Source: Dicyema japonicum
Lineage: Eukaryota; Dicyemida; Rhombozoa; Dicyemidae
NCBI GenBank assembly: GCA_011109175.1
Contig: RDEW01000028.1
Span: forward strand, 281,784 to 345,783
Direction of reading: 5' to 3'
DNA: 64,000 bases
Part shown: positions 1-10,854 of the stretch, piece after piece
Position numbering within the stretch: the stretch's first letter is position 1
How the letters are laid out: each line of letters begins with the position of its first letter
The notes under the pieces: generated by a model
Told to the model about the DNA's origin: nothing
Seen by the model: only the letters and a program-made list of their open reading frames with translations
The model's database searches: none
Position numbers and translations under genes: made by a program

Positions 1-1
1 G

Positions 2-265
2 AAGCACGCCATAATAACGACCGAGAAAACACGGGCAACCCACCTAGGCACTATCAGACCTTTTTTGTCTGCTAAGTATGGTGTTGATGATGGTGGGCTA
101 GTAAATGTGAAGGCGTTGATCGAATTACAATATAATAATTTGATGGAAAAGATCAACTTAAAAAGCCTTCATAAGGTCCTCTTCAGAGCATTGGACAACC
201 CACATGTCGACCTTAAGAAGTATCTACAAGACTCCATTCGGAGGATACAAGAACTTCAAAGATAG
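2..265 (+). other. open frame of unknown function, cut by window edge
   Basis: A frame is open from the first bases to a stop at 263-265, giving about 87 residues. It contains a charged amphipathic stretch near the end (LKKYLQDSIRRIQEL). I recognise no family. It overlaps the start of the pogo-type transposase fragment in another frame, so it is either debris from a neighbouring element or the 3' end of a gene that begins outside the window. No start can be assigned. Confidence 0.25.
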
Positions 266-621
266 AGTATCTGTGATGTTAGGCGCAAATATGTCTGGAA
301 ATCATAAATTAAAGCCTTTATTGATTGGAAAATCAAAAATGTCAAGGTGTTTCAAAAAATATGATTATTGATGTTCTGCTTCGTATTACAGAGTCAAAAG
401 AACATGATGACCAGAATTATTTTTATTGACTAGATGATAAACTTCGATAACCTTTTGAGGGCAGAGAAGTCAATTTTGCTCCTTATAGATAATTGTCCTT
501 TTCATTGCTTGCCATCGAATGTGGAAAATATTAAAATAATGTTCTTTCCTAAAAATGCTACAGGAATAATTCAGCCAATGGATTTGGGGATTATTAGAAC
601 ATTCAAAGTCCACTTTAATTG
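235..621 (+). pseudogene. pogo/Tigger-type DDE transposase remnant
   Basis: Two frames carry the catalytic core of a DDE_1 (pogo/Tigger/jerky) transposase. At 241-369 the peptide includes DRVSVMLGANMSG and KPLLIGKSKMSRCF, the usual strand around the first Asp. At 434-621 it includes LLLIDNCPFH and FPKNATGIIQPMDLGIIRTF, the second-Asp block and following motif. A stop at about 367 and the frame change between the blocks show it is dead. No inverted repeats or TA target site were identified. The family cuts and pastes DNA by a DDE/D mechanism. Confidence 0.75.
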
Positions 622-813
622 ATAAAAATTGGAGTATTTTACTTGACTATTGGTGATAGTGAGATACTCATTCATGAAGAAACTATTGAAATGAAATTCC
701 TAAACAAGAATGAAATTTTATTTATAACAATAAAATCGTTTATAACAATAAAATTCAAAACGTGGTGTGTGGTGGTGTGGTGTAATTGAGAAAAAGAAGT
801 AACCAGAAGCGAT
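622..813 (+). other. AT-rich leader before the PHD-RT-REL open frame
   Basis: Mostly AT-rich sequence with a short duplicated unit (tttataacaataaaat) at about 720-755 and a GTG-rich run at 764-782. It may be the 5' untranslated region of the retroelement that starts at 814. No promoter motif can be defended. Confidence 0.3.
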
Positions 814-2655
814 ATGCACAAGATCGACAAAAGAGAAGAGCTTTGTGAATTTTGCAATAAAATTAACAAAAGAAAGCGGCTGATATGTTGTGTCGTTTGT
901 TCGTCGTTTTTTCACATGTCATGTGTTGGAATGACCAAAAAAGCCCTTACCACCATTACCAACTGGTGTTGCCAGGCATGCCTCCTTCCTGGGACGAAAG
1001 CACCATCGACTCCACCTAATTCACCTGAACGAATACCAATAGATTACCAGAAAACCCTTGAATCAATTGCAAACCTGGCATCTACACGAAGGATCATGAT
1101 CAAAATTCCAAAAGCAGCCCGTGTTCCTGCCGCCGACTGTTTACACGATTGTATTGAAAGGGCAATTTCTTCGACTGACCCAGTTGATTGGACACGATTA
1201 TTCTACTTTGCACCATACACGCTATGTATGCCCTGTCAGAAGAGGAAAGATCAGGAATCGCTCACGTCTATTGTAAAGGAAAATATTTGCTTGTTTTCTT
1301 CTGGAAATTTGTTCAGTGACTCCCGAGAATATACCTTCAAGCCCTCAAACCACGAGAACCATGCCTCAGAAACACAAAGATTGAGAAGAGCGATACATCG
1401 CAAACTATCTGAAGGTGGAGTCCGGGCCGCCGTGAGGACTCTAGAAGAGCATAACCGTCTAATTGAGCCAACTGAACACTCCTACGATGCACTGGTTGAA
1501 CGACATCCTGGTCCGCCAGTGGACGAGCAGATCCCTACTTGCTCTGGAGAATTACCTAGTCTGATTATTTCTGAGGGGGACGTGAAAGATGCGATCCTCT
1601 CATTCGCCCCGAGCAGCAGTGGCGGACTCGACGGACTCCGTCCAGGACACCTAAAAGACTTAATTGATCAGAATACGGGGAACTCTGGTGTTCGGCTATT
1701 ATCGGCTATAACGAGGTTAATCAACAGAATGCTTTCCGGAAGATTACCAGAAGCAATCCGTCATATTATGTTTTCCGCCAAGTTAATTGCCTTTGATAAA
1801 TGTGGAGGAGGAATTCGTCCTATTGCTGTTGGGTTTGTTTTTCGTCGACTGGCTTCTAAACTTGCTAGCAGAGCAATCCTTCCGATGCTTGTCAAACAAC
1901 TGCGACCAACCCAAGTAGGGGTCGGTACTCCTGGTGGATGTGAGGCGGCGGTTCATGCCGTTCGGATGTTTACTGGAAACAGAACGAACATGCCTTGTGT
2001 GGTCCTCAAGATTGACATAAAAAACGCCTTTAATACCATACGGCGCGATGTAATTTTGGAAGATTGTCTTACCCATTACCCGTCTATATATAATTATGTT
2101 CATTGTTCGTATGGAAAACCGTCCAGTCTTGTACATGGGAAATACTTCATTCCCTCGTCATGTGGGGTTCAACAAGGAGACCCACTAGGACCGGCATTGT
2201 TCTGCCTCGGTGTCGACCGTGTCATGAGATGCCTTACTACTCCGCTGAACGTGTGGTATTTGGATGATTGCACCCTGGGAGGTCATCCTAACAATGTATA
2301 TGACTGTCTACAGAGATTACAAACACAATTGGATACGCTTGGTTTAAAGCTAAACGCAGCCAAATGCGAAATTGTTAATTATGGATTCTCCCGATATGAA
2401 TGGAATCGGATCCTATTACAGTTTCGGGGGATTATTCCTAAAATATCGGAAATCAAGCCGGATCATTTGGAAATACTTGGATGCCCTCTGGCTGAAACTG
2501 GAATTAACGACACTCTGTTGGCTAAAGAACAGAAACTAAGAAAAACTTTTTTACGCCTTGGGATGCTGGATGCACATACCTCTCTTTTTCTCATGAAAAA
2601 CGCTTTATCCACGCAGAAATTAAATTACGTCCTTCGAGGGCTCCATGTTACCTGA
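814..2655 (+). CDS. PHD-RT-REL retroelement, first part (PHD finger and reverse transcriptase)
   Basis: A 613-residue frame. Residues 11-56 form a C4HC3 PHD finger (C11, C14, C26, C29, H34, C37, C53, C56, with W51). The reverse transcriptase follows: a GLDGLRPGHLKDL block at about 270, IRPIAVG at about 335, motif A IDIKNAF at about 400, motif B GVQQGDPLGPALF at about 453, and catalytic YLDD at about 482-485. The frame stops at LRGLHVT because one base is missing near 2639 compared with the copy at 13.9-15.6 kb, where the protein continues without a break. All catalytic residues are present, so this is the least damaged member of its family in the window. ATG 814 is chosen because the PHD cysteines begin ten codons later. 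Confidence 0.85.
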   Translation: MHKIDKREELCEFCNKINKRKRLICCVVCSSFFHMSCVGMTKKALTTITNWCCQACLLPGTKAPSTPPNSPERIPIDYQKTLESIANLASTRRIMIKIPKAARVPAADCLHDCIERAISSTDPVDWTRLFYFAPYTLCMPCQKRKDQESLTSIVKENICLFSSGNLFSDSREYTFKPSNHENHASETQRLRRAIHRKLSEGGVRAAVRTLEEHNRLIEPTEHSYDALVERHPGPPVDEQIPTCSGELPSLIISEGDVKDAILSFAPSSSGGLDGLRPGHLKDLIDQNTGNSGVRLLSAITRLINRMLSGRLPEAIRHIMFSAKLIAFDKCGGGIRPIAVGFVFRRLASKLASRAILPMLVKQLRPTQVGVGTPGGCEAAVHAVRMFTGNRTNMPCVVLKIDIKNAFNTIRRDVILEDCLTHYPSIYNYVHCSYGKPSSLVHGKYFIPSSCGVQQGDPLGPALFCLGVDRVMRCLTTPLNVWYLDDCTLGGHPNNVYDCLQRLQTQLDTLGLKLNAAKCEIVNYGFSRYEWNRILLQFRGIIPKISEIKPDHLEILGCPLAETGINDTLLAKEQKLRKTFLRLGMLDAHTSLFLMKNALSTQKLNYVLRGLHVT

Positions 2656-2657
2656 AA

Positions 2658-3584
2658 ATGCAACAACTCGGGGCGATTGACTCCCTATTCCGGTCTACAA
2701 CCGAACGTATTACTAATGTCGAATTCGACGAACAAGGATGGGAACAAGCAACCTTGCCCGTTCGCTTTGGTGGACTCGGAATTCTCTCACCATCTGATTT
2801 GGCACACCCGGCATATCAATCCTCATTGGACTCCAATCAGAATTTGATCATGATGATTCTCCAGCTCCCATCAGAGTCGTCAAAGATCGAAGATTTGGTA
2901 CACCCTAAAGTCAAACAACTCGGGCAGAGAGACCTTTATGAGTCTGTTTGCGAGGATAAATACGAGAGGCTTTTGAAAATATCTAACCAACACCGACGAG
3001 CCTGTCTTTTAACTGCAAGATGCGAGTGGAGCGGGGCTTGGATCAATGCCCTACCAATTGGAAACGTGGGAACTCACCTAGACGATGAAACGGTCCGCAC
3101 CGGAGTCTCCATCAGACTTGGATTGAAAGTTTGTCAACCCCATGAGTGCCGATGCGGCCGGAAGGTCGACTGCTATGGACATCATGCCCTTTCTTGTCGA
3201 AAAAGCGCAGGTCGATTCGCTAGACACAAGGCTATAAATGAAGTGGTGAAGCGCGCCCTCGAGTTGGCGGGATACCCATCCATTCTAGAGCCAACGGGCT
3301 TGAGTAGGGATGATGGGAAGCGACCCGATGGAATTACTGTCTTCCCCTTCTCTCGGGGCAAATGCTTAATTTGGGATGCTGCCTGTACTGACAGCTTTTC
3401 CCAGTCGAAACTTTTGAGGTCGGCAATGAAAGCGGGAGAGGCTGCCCGTTTATATGAAAACTCGAAGATAAAGAAATACAGCAGCCTCATAAACCGTTTT
3501 CATATACAGCCAGTGGTCGTCGAGACGAGCGGAGTCTTGGCCCCAAGACGGTCTCTTTCCTTAGAGCACTTGGGTGTCTATTGA
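2658..3584 (+). CDS. PHD-RT-REL retroelement, second part (RT thumb and restriction-like endonuclease)
   Basis: This continues the preceding frame after the single-base frameshift near 2639; the ATG at 2658 is internal, not a true start. The peptide carries the RT thumb (LPVRFGGLGILSPSDLAHP), then a zinc knuckle CRCG...HHALSC at about residues 161-178. An RH...KRPDG...LIWDAAC arrangement at about 185-240 matches a PD-(D/E)XK-like restriction-type endonuclease, as in early-branching target-primed retrotransposons. The last 60 residues seen in the 15.5-kb copy are lost: after EHLGVY (3582) the homology becomes ragged. The endonuclease would nick genomic DNA to prime reverse transcription. Assignment to a named clade (R2, NeSL, HERO, others) is not possible by eye. 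Confidence 0.8.
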   Translation: MQQLGAIDSLFRSTTERITNVEFDEQGWEQATLPVRFGGLGILSPSDLAHPAYQSSLDSNQNLIMMILQLPSESSKIEDLVHPKVKQLGQRDLYESVCEDKYERLLKISNQHRRACLLTARCEWSGAWINALPIGNVGTHLDDETVRTGVSIRLGLKVCQPHECRCGRKVDCYGHHALSCRKSAGRFARHKAINEVVKRALELAGYPSILEPTGLSRDDGKRPDGITVFPFSRGKCLIWDAACTDSFSQSKLLRSAMKAGEAARLYENSKIKKYSSLINRFHIQPVVVETSGVLAPRRSLSLEHLGVY

Positions 3585-4345
3585 CCAAAGCTCGAGGGAG
3601 CGTCGAGAATGAAATAGTATCCAAGTTAAGCGAAATTGAAAAAGATCTTCTTGAGAACGTTAAAAAATGAAGAGGATGTCGTCATTATACATCTATTAGA
3701 GGATTTAAAGCAAATATTCAAAATATCAAAAAGAAGCAAACGTGAATTGAATTTTTATTTCGATAGAATTTAATAGTTAATTTTTTTTAAATAAATTTTG
3801 TTTTCATAGTAAAATCAAATTTAGTTATTTTCATCGACGAAAAATTTCCCAATAACTATGTCTAAACTGAATATTGAAGATGCTATTTTTATGTGGAGTT
3901 CCAAGATTGTGGCGCAGAGAATTGTCAAACAATCTTGAATGGGAGACACCGCACGGGGGTAAAACAATCAAATTTAGATTTTTTTAAACTGCTTATTTAA
4001 GCACTCTTTTTACAAATGCAATGATAAAATACTTATTTCAAGTCTCCTAAGCACATGCGGGAGAAGAATCAGCAGAACACCATAGCAGCCGGTTAACTGA
4101 ATTGAGAACACATGCCCAACAATTCCGGGCTGTGGAGGTCCCAGAAGAGACTCAGCGTCGTTTATCAAATAATCGAAGCTCGCGGCAGTCTCTCTGCAGG
4201 AGCTAGACAGTGTGCACACGGAGCATCTTCAATCAAGTAACAACATGACACCACGCGGCCATAGAATTAAAAGTAAGCATCCATAAAGATTCCAGAAAAA
4301 TTAATCATTGATGCATGATCTACATTAGTAATCGATGAAATTAGC
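3585..4345. other. non-coding stretch between REL elements
   Basis: AT-rich 3' flank of the first retroelement with no supported gene. It contains one copy of a dispersed repeat (3936-4220) that recurs at 7735-7985. Confidence 0.5.
3936..4220 (+). repeat. dispersed repeat, copy 1 of 2
   Basis: Two blocks match 7735-7985. The first is GGGAGACACC followed by an AT-rich stretch with CTTATTTAA and AATAAAATACTTATTTCAA. The second begins GTCCCAGAAGAGACTCAGCG and runs through CAAATAATCGAAGCTCGCG. Order and spacing agree between copies. There is no coding potential and no clear terminal repeats. It could be a degraded non-autonomous element or retroelement UTR. Confidence 0.55.
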
Positions 4346-4349
4346 AATT

Positions 4350-5312
4350 GATCTCTTCGCTACGGAGGAATCGGAATACGCTCACAACTAGAACTCGCTC
4401 TCCCGGTCTTACTTTCTTCGACATATGCTTCTAGGTGGTCTCATACGCCAGATCCTACGCTAAATTAACGGATCGGACGCTGAACCAGTGGTATGCATGG
4501 CTCGGGAAGTCTGGACGCGACTGGGTGTTGGATTCCAGAAGAACGCTAATAAACATCGAGAATGGGACAAGCTTTTATGCTCAAAGATCATAGAAGAGAT
4601 CAAACCTATACTTGATCAGCATCGTCTTGCTTCTGCATCGACGAACGAGAGTGGACCCTGGCTCAGAGCATTACCATGTACCTCACTTGGGACACTACTG
4701 GATGACGACGTGACAAGGATTGGGGTTTCCGTCCACCTCGGAATAGATGTTTGCATGATCCATCGATATAGATGTGGAGGAATGGTCGACGCGAAAGGTC
4801 TTCACGCTCTCTCCTGCCGGAGGAGTGGTGGAAGGAGTCTTAGACACGCCGTAATCAATGGAGTCATTGCTTGGGGACTTGAAACTGCAGGATTTCCAGT
4901 CCAATTGGAGCCGTTTGGACTTGATCAAGCCAACCGAAGACCGGATGGAACCACTCTCTTCCTATGGGAGAGTGGTAAATACCCTTGTCTGGGACGCCAT
5001 CTGTGTCGATAGTCTCTCTCCCTCCAACCTCTCAACAACAGCAACTGACCCAGGCTCAGCTTCGGAGAAGGCTGAGACCCTAAAGATAAAAAATACGGTG
5101 TCTTGAAGGACAATTCATCTTCGAACAAGTGGTAGTCGAAACGACAGGAATAATTGGAAGCAGGTCTAGACGCTGCTAAACAAGATCGGCTCGCTCATCG
5201 CGAAGAAAAAAACGATAGGAGAGAAAGGAGCTGACTCATTGAGCGCATTTCCTTGAAAATCGTAAGGGGAAATACGTTTTCAATTATGAGAGCAGCCAGC
5301 AGTCGCTAACTG
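4350..5312 (+). pseudogene. PHD-RT-REL endonuclease-end remnant
   Basis: 5'-truncated and frame-broken. LRYGGIGI near 4358 starts the RT thumb. The frame 4488-5012 holds LHALSCRRSGGR and NRRPDGTTLF. A one-base shift near 4975 moves the rest (LVWDAICVDSLSPSNL) into another frame, and further shifts precede a terminal IVRGNTFSIMRAAS at about 5260-5305. This matches the end of the family member at 15.5 kb. It is a different subfamily from the 814-3584 copy. Confidence 0.8.
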
Positions 5313-5586
5313 ATAGTTTTTTGTGTTCTAATTAATAAAAATCTATTGTTTCAAAAAAATTGATGAAAATTCTTGTACTTATTAAGCTCAATGTTGTACG
5401 TGGCACGATAACTCGCGGATAAATGAACAGATTTTAATAAAAAAAAGTTTTGAGCAAATAAAAAAAAATTCCGAAAAAGTGAGTGAACCAGATATGAAGA
5501 CTTTGAGTTTCTGAAAATTTCGATCAATATCATTCTGTCAATATCATTCATGTAGAGCTAAATATCACGAACAAATCGAGACTCTT
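5313..5586. other. AT-rich spacer
   Basis: Non-coding AT-rich sequence between a REL remnant and LINE-A. A short local repeat of AATATCATTC occurs at about 5528-5548. Confidence 0.4.
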
Positions 5587-7640
5587 ATGGTGAAAACCGC
5601 ACCGGAATCATCAGTACGAACTCTGTGGGATCAAACAAAACAGGCAATCTCCAAGTCGGCCAAAATATGCCTTGGAGTCCGAAATCATCACGCCCTAAAA
5701 TTGGATCACCACCCGAACGTGCCAAATATGGCAAAGCATTGCAGAGAGCTACGACTAAAAGCGGCAAACACGTCAGACGAGAGTAAAAAAAAGAGCTTAA
5801 TATCCAACAAAGGGAACTAAAGTGGAAAATCAAAAAGATGAACAGAAAACATTCACGGGAAATTATTACATCCCTATTAAAAGATGTGGAATGTCTAAAA
5901 GACAATTCAAGGATGTATGCGGCTTTGCGGCTGCTGCGGACAAAGAAAGGACAAAACATCCTTCACATCAAAGACAAAGATGGAAAATTCGTGGGTAACC
6001 CGAAAGAAAAAGCAGAATTGATTGCACGACACTTCGAAACACTGTTGAATAAAGAAAATAATGACTTTCCCCTTTCCAAAGAAAATCAAAGGCGCTAAAA
6101 ATCCCAATCACAGTGGAAGAGGTGGAATTAGCGATAAATAAACTGAAGAACAACAAGAGTGCTGGGCCGGACAACATAAGCCCTGAGCTCCTAAAATATG
6201 GGCCAAAAAAACTTAGCGACACAATTGCAAAAACCCTAAATGCGTCTTTGAAACTAATACCGATCTAGGACTTGGAAATGGATTATTAATACCCATACAA
6301 AAACCGAACAAATCAAAAGGACCAGTAGAAAATCTCCGCCCGATAATACTTCTGAATTCGATACGCAAGGTGCTGGCAAACATTGCACTAAGCCGGATAA
6401 AGGGTATGGCGAATCTATACCTACCAGCAAGTCAAAGTGGGTTCCGAGAAGGGAGGTCTACGGCAGACATTGTATGGAGCCACAGATGGCGCTGCGCAAC
6501 GCACCAAAGATTCAAGAGCGCAACAACCGTGTTGGGAATAGATCTCTCCAGAGCTTTCGACTCAATAAACAGACAGAAACTGATGAATGTGCTTGAGCAA
6601 ATATTGGATGAATCGTCGGTTAGGATAATCAGACTACTACTTGCGAACACAAGACTATCTGTGAGGACAGAAGGAGCAACTTCCCGCAGTTTCAAAACAA
6701 CGATTGGGACACCCCAGGGTGATTCCCTCTCCCCTTTACTATTCACCATATACCTTGAATCTGCACTCCGCGACCTCCGTAAATGCTATATAGGAGACAT
6801 AGAAGAGACATCTTATGCGGATGATGTGGATTTTGTATCACGGGATGTGACCGCACTCCAACACCTGCTAGAAAATGCACCTGCGGAGCTTGAGAAATGG
6901 TTTCTCAGCGTAAATGTTAACAAAACTGAAATTACGGAAATCAAAAGAGAAGACGATATTACTCATGAAAGATGGAGACGTACTAATAAGCTCGGCTCTC
7001 TACTAGGAGACGCTGAAGATGTACTAAGGAGGAAAACACTGGCAAATGCGGCAATGGCTAAACTGAAGAAAGGATGGCTAAGGGCCAAAGGACTTGGAAT
7101 TGACATCAGATGCAGGCTTTACAACGCGTTTGTGAAACCGATCCTACTGTATAACGCTGGGACATGGGGAAGTTCCTTCAACGAACTATTGAAACTGGAT
7201 TCGTTCCATAGAAGGCAACTAAGAAGCTTACTCGGAATGGAGTGGCCACTTAGAATATCAACCACTGGTATCTACAAAAAGTGTATGTGTTCTTACATCA
7301 GCAAGGATGTGATAGATGCCCGGTGGAGGCTATTTGGGCATGTACTAAGAATGAACCCGGACGCACCCGCTAACAAAGCGATGGAAGATTACTTTGACAG
7401 ATGCGAAAAACCCTTCCGCGGACGACCTAGATCGAAACTTCCGACAGCCCTAAACAAAGACTTAAATCGTGTGAGAAAAAATTTAAAGACGGGAGACAAC
7501 CTGGACGAATTGAGATCACTCGCATTCGACAGAGGAAAATGGAAAAGACTAACTATAAATATTGTTTCTTTGAGTGTTGCACATGCGGGGCTATAATCAT
7601 TATAGCTTTCGTGAAAGTGCTTTAATAATAATAATCATTC
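5587..7640 (+). mobile_element. LINE-A: non-LTR retrotransposon, 5'-truncated
   Basis: The linker and RT of a non-LTR element without its endonuclease. Frames 5587-5820 and 5838-6098 are linker, joined by a frameshift. SAGPDNISPELLKYG near 6165 begins the RT. The long frame 6370-7596 has SGFREGRSTADIVWSHRW, motif A GIDLSRAFDSIN, motif B GTPQGDSLSPLLF, catalytic SYADDVDF, then RLYNAFVKPILLYNAGTW and a C-terminus with WRLFGHVLRM and a basic tail. The 3' end is a CTATAATCATTATAGC hairpin-like stretch, TCGTGAAAGTGC and a short TAA-rich tail. Fragments with the same 3' end occur at 10.86, 18.9, 33.6, 46.7 and 60.4 kb. The clade is not assigned. Confidence 0.85.
6370..7596 (+). CDS. LINE-A reverse transcriptase open frame (408 aa, partial)
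   Basis: This is the intact part of the LINE-A RT, with metal-binding Asp residues in LSRAFD and YADD. The apparent start MLANIALSRIKGM lies inside the RT: finger residues such as LRPIILLNSIRKV are encoded just upstream across a broken join (6240-6370). Transcription or translation from here is doubtful. It is kept as a CDS because the frame is open over 1.2 kb. Confidence 0.6.
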   Translation: MLANIALSRIKGMANLYLPASQSGFREGRSTADIVWSHRWRCATHQRFKSATTVLGIDLSRAFDSINRQKLMNVLEQILDESSVRIIRLLLANTRLSVRTEGATSRSFKTTIGTPQGDSLSPLLFTIYLESALRDLRKCYIGDIEETSYADDVDFVSRDVTALQHLLENAPAELEKWFLSVNVNKTEITEIKREDDITHERWRRTNKLGSLLGDAEDVLRRKTLANAAMAKLKKGWLRAKGLGIDIRCRLYNAFVKPILLYNAGTWGSSFNELLKLDSFHRRQLRSLLGMEWPLRISTTGIYKKCMCSYISKDVIDARWRLFGHVLRMNPDAPANKAMEDYFDRCEKPFRGRPRSKLPTALNKDLNRVRKNLKTGDNLDELRSLAFDRGKWKRLTINIVSLSVAHAGL

Positions 7641-7734
7641 TGTCAAGTAGGCGTGACCTTCAATGCCAATTTCAAAAGCTTTCAACTTAATCATTTCTAG
7701 GCACTACAAGATCCCAGAGACCTCGGAGATGGAG

Positions 7735-7985
7735 GACAATGGGAGACACCTCACGTGTGTAGAACATCAAATCTTGATTTTTTTAATTGCTTATTTAAAC
7801 TGCTTATTTAAACACCCTTTTTACAAATGAAATAATAAAATACTTATTTCAACTCTCTAAGCACTTTAAATCAAAACTAGACACCTGTGCACGCTTCTTA
7901 CTATTAGAATAGGTCCCAGAAGAGACTCAGCGTCGTTTGTCAAATAATCGAAGCTCGCGACAGGCCTTCGTACACGTGGAGCGTG
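7735..7985 (+). repeat. dispersed repeat, copy 2 of 2
   Basis: Partner of 3936-4220. It shares the GGGAGACACC block, the AT-rich CTTATTTAA segment (here partly doubled), and the GTCCCAGAAGAGACTCAGCG block ending in AGCTCGCG. It begins about 95 bp after the LINE-A tail. Confidence 0.55.
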
Positions 7986-8035
7986 CACAAGTGTTTATTT
8001 TAGAACTAATCAATATCTGGATTATGCAAATCCTA

Positions 8036-8260
8036 TCATTGATTTTCCAATACTTTTCTATTGTAATGCTTTGATGTACTGCAAAGCCCATTCCATAGTG
8101 CTACTTTAGTTCCCCGAAGACATGCAACAGTCATTCCGTATTGCTGCATATCTTGGCAAAGCTGAATTTTTCGTATTTTAGAACCTATTCCTTTCACATT
8201 AAAAGTCATTAAGTTGAATTTCTTTCTTCCACAGTGTTTTTGAGACACTACCAGCACTAA
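8036..8260 (-). pseudogene. APE-type endonuclease N-terminal fragment of a LINE
   Basis: The minus frame contains KFNLMTFNVKGIGSKIRK followed by a DMQQYGMTVACL segment. This is the first strand and helix of an apurinic-type endonuclease of non-LTR elements (TxNVxG and the segment after it). The usual Q-E-T at the end is altered to RGT. It is isolated from any RT and truncated. It may be the lost 5' part of a LINE-A relative, but that is not shown. Confidence 0.55.
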
Positions 8261-10849
8261 GAGTATAGATGGACTTCACCAACTCAACCAAAAATTGTGG
8301 GACAATGACAAAATTACGTTTAGTTATCCAGAGCCTTCGGACATTAATTCCACGGTTAGGTCCGGTTAATTCCGAGAACACCAGTGACTGTTTGAGCGTA
8401 TTTCCCAGGGAAAAAAGTAAATAGCCATGCATGTTATCCCTTTATGACTCCCATACTTGCAGGATCATAGGCCTTCTAGAGACCAGATAATAAGACTTTG
8501 TGGTATAAAAATTCTGTAATAAGTTTTACGACCTAGATATATGCATTTCAATGCTAATATCAAACACTTACAACTTTGATTTTTTTTACTTTTAATGCAA
8601 GTTCTTACAAAGACCCTTGTTACCGCCTAAAATGATAACTTGAATTTTATATTTATAAGGATCACTGCTAAGAATCACTGCTAAGTGGTCACGGTCCCTG
8701 TGGATTGATTTTTTGCATCCTTCTATAATATACGCCCATCGCATTGCTTTCGAAATAAGAAACTATGTTATTCAATGGTTAGTATTAAGTTTTGTTCATT
8801 TTTTTAATAAAAACGGAAAATCGGATTTAAAATGATTAATCCAGTGTTAAAAAAAATAATAAATTATACTTTAAGTGTTAAATTCAGTCAAAAATGATAT
8901 CAAATTTATTATTTACAAAAGAAACAATTCAGATGTCACCTGCTAAGAGACAGTGAGCATTGCCACAAATGATTGGACTTCCGGGCCCTTCTTGCAACCG
9001 TCGCATTTTTAAAAGTTGTGTAACACTCACGGTTCATTACGTGATATTATCCTTTGATATAGCATAAATCGAGGAAATCACAGTTTTGGTTTCAGTGATT
9101 GAGATATTTGGAAGGTAAGTGGAAATAATCCCCAATGTTTGTTTTAAATCCATTTTCTGTATATGCAACGTTGATGACTTTGCATTTGGGCGCATTTCGC
9201 TTCATTCAAAGTGCTTTAAGAGCGGAGATGAAAGACTTAACTTTGACCACAAGTTTTTCAGTTCCCTCCAATGGTGTCATCGTCTAGATATCACACATTC
9301 ATCGGAACTCTGTTCGATAAAGCACTAGAATTGATACCCAAGGCTAAGGGTGGGGATCACGGATTTGAGGTGTGTTATCAAAAAATCAGTGTCCTAAGTA
9401 AACCGTATGGGTGCTTTATGATACTACCGATTTTCGAGATCCTTGAGAGACTTTTTCTGATTAAATCTCTGTTTTAATTTGTAGAAAATACTTTGAATTG
9501 GCTTAAGTTAATTTAGCCTTTGATGTTTCGTAAATTCCACTTTGCCGAGATCATTAAACAAATTTGCATAAAAGTATCGTCATCCTCCAAAAGGTTCTTC
9601 GCTTCCGAAGATCTGTCCAAGCTTTTAAGGTCTTTCCAACAAATAGTTAGGTGACCACCTGATCGTTTCTTCGCTCAGTTGCAATCATGAAAGCCAACGA
9701 GCATCAATTATAATGAGATTTAATAATTAAAGTCAAAATGTGACTTATCAAGATTAATTTAATATTTATTTAATTTTAAAATTTATTTTACAATATGGCG
9801 AACCTTTTAATGCATATGTGATTTGCCGTTTAATTCCCACGTTGTTGTGGTCTGTTGTGGTCTGTTGGGTCTGTTATTTACTTTTTTGTTCTATCATATT
9901 TCTTGCTATATTGTATTTTCTTTAACATTTTATGAATATATTATTGGATTCATCATATAGTGCTGAAGTCTATTATCAAAATGTCTAATATCTATATATT
10001 TTGATAACCTATAAATATGGATCGTTCTTCACTATTTGATTTGTCTTATTGATTATAATTCATCACGAGAGTCTTAATATTTATTGTTGTAATGAAAAAA
10101 ATATTTATTATTATGTCAAAGGTAATTATATTAATTTAGGGTGTCTGAATCTGACAATAGGTATCGAGATAGCTCTCAAAGCCGTTGTTTCTTTTGTATT
10201 CTTTATATTCTTTATTCGATTCTATTTTTATGGATTCGTCACATAGCTTTGAAGTATATATTTTGGTGACATTAATTAATGACAGATCAGAGGATGTTTT
10301 TCATTGTGACAAAATAAGAAAATCCTGATTGCAATCTTTTACCTCAGTGAGCTCAGTAATATTTTAAATTGCATCATTTTTTATCTACGTATTTCTTAAT
10401 ATCCTCCTTGTCATTTTCGAAAAATATTCCTTGAATATCATTGTATGCCCCATTAATTCAGTAATCTGAGGGTGGAACTTTCATAACTAACTTTTCCGAG
10501 TATTGTACTTTTACCAATTACAGCAAACAGATATAGCACGCCTATTTGAATGATGTAAAATACTTTACCTTTGGAATATTGCAGATCTGAATTTTTTCTT
10601 TTCTGTGATTTAAATTCAAGTCTCTTATTATTTTTTGAAAAAAATAAAGAACACAAGATTGGGGATCTTACTTTAACTGAAGAGCCATTTCCAACATTGA
10701 GGATAAATTGGTCATTTGATGAGCCACCCGATACGACAAGTTAAACTTCTGAATAAAATATGGTACTTTTCTCTCAGTCAAATCAATGCACCACATGATG
10801 AGCTGATTGCAATCCTTCCAACATACAGGATAGGTATGCATCATCATTA
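8261..10849. other. long stretch without a supported gene
   Basis: AT-rich and mostly featureless. A weak reverse-transcriptase-like signal is seen on the minus strand at about 8900-9300 (RNAPKCKVINV, compare the post-catalytic LN..KC.V of other RTs here), too decayed to delimit. A short tandem of a 10-bp TGTGGTCTGT-like unit lies at 9838-9880. A degenerate pair sharing GATTC.TCA.ATAG..TGAAG lies near 9950 and 10235. No tRNA or host exon was found. Confidence 0.4.
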
Positions 10850-10854
10850 CAAAC

